Assembly (NCBI GenBank): GCA_021809225.1
Contig: JAKBAL010000206.1
Location: forward strand, 1-5,095
Origin: Pseudomonadota bacterium
GTDB lineage: Bacteria > Pseudomonadota > Alphaproteobacteria > UBA9655
Direction: 5' to 3'
DNA length: 5,095 nt
The notes under the pieces are model-generated. The model had not been told where the DNA came from. It was given only the letters and a program-made list of their open reading frames with translations, and did no database searches. Position 1 is the first letter of the stretch. Each line of letters opens with the position of its first letter. A program made the translations under genes and the position numbers. This document shows, one piece after another, positions 5,051-5,095 of this stretch.

Positions 5051-5095
5051 ATGAAAAAATTTTCTTTAATTTCTATCTTTGTTTCTGCACTATTA
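5051..5095 (+). CDS. N-terminal fragment of an exported protein (signal peptide only)
   Basis: ATG at 5051 opens a frame that runs off the right edge after 15 codons: MKKFSLISIFVSALL. Two lysines followed by a hydrophobic stretch are typical of a Sec signal peptide, so the product is probably periplasmic, outer-membrane or a lipoprotein; no cleavage site or lipobox is reached. TAAGAAG at 5033-5039, 11 bases upstream, is a modest RBS, and a promoter-like sequence lies about 60 bases upstream. Function cannot be told from 15 residues. Confidence 0.7.
   Translation, partial: MKKFSLISIFVSALL

Overview
The window reads as chromosomal DNA of an AT-rich Gram-negative bacterium. Signal peptides on several products imply an envelope. 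The MsrA C-terminal style (SCGRD-like ending) and the overall gene content would fit an alphaproteobacterium of the intracellular Holosporales/Rickettsiales kind, but that placement is inference; nothing in the window fixes the taxon. No rRNA, tRNA, CRISPR array, complete insertion sequence or phage gene is visible.

Left part, minus strand (1-1891): a two-gene operon. The promoter-proximal gene encodes a six-to-seven-segment membrane protein of the TVP38/TMEM64 (VTT/DedA-like) family. It overlaps by 11 bases the start of a pyridine nucleotide-disulfide oxidoreductase (mercuric reductase/dihydrolipoamide dehydrogenase-like flavoprotein), which runs off the left edge.

Middle, plus strand (1913-3148): a divergent, well-formed sigma70-type promoter drives msrB and msrA, the two stereospecific methionine sulfoxide reductases, 10 bases apart. 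MsrA starts with a GTG and carries a clear signal peptide. The MsrB domain starts best at a GTG behind a perfect Shine-Dalgarno. Just upstream lies a separate 25-codon ORF, in another frame, with its own ribosome binding site and a signal-peptide-like sequence. This looks like a detached export signal or a leader peptide and is the most interesting point of the window.

Right part (3149-5095): a spacer with nested inverted repeats, then nudC (NAD(H) diphosphatase/NAD-decapping Nudix enzyme), clearly more AT-rich than the genes to its left. After it come about 830 bases without a convincing gene. This stretch holds a hairpin, a GC-richer patch that may be an eroded coding sequence, and a weak minus-strand ORF. 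At the right edge a promoter-like sequence and a palindrome precede the first 15 codons of an exported protein.

Three of the four recognised activities (disulfide oxidoreductase, MsrA, MsrB) are thiol/redox functions, and NudC handles NAD(H), so the window is a loose redox-maintenance neighbourhood. It looks like ordinary housekeeping/stress content rather than a new defence or mobile system.
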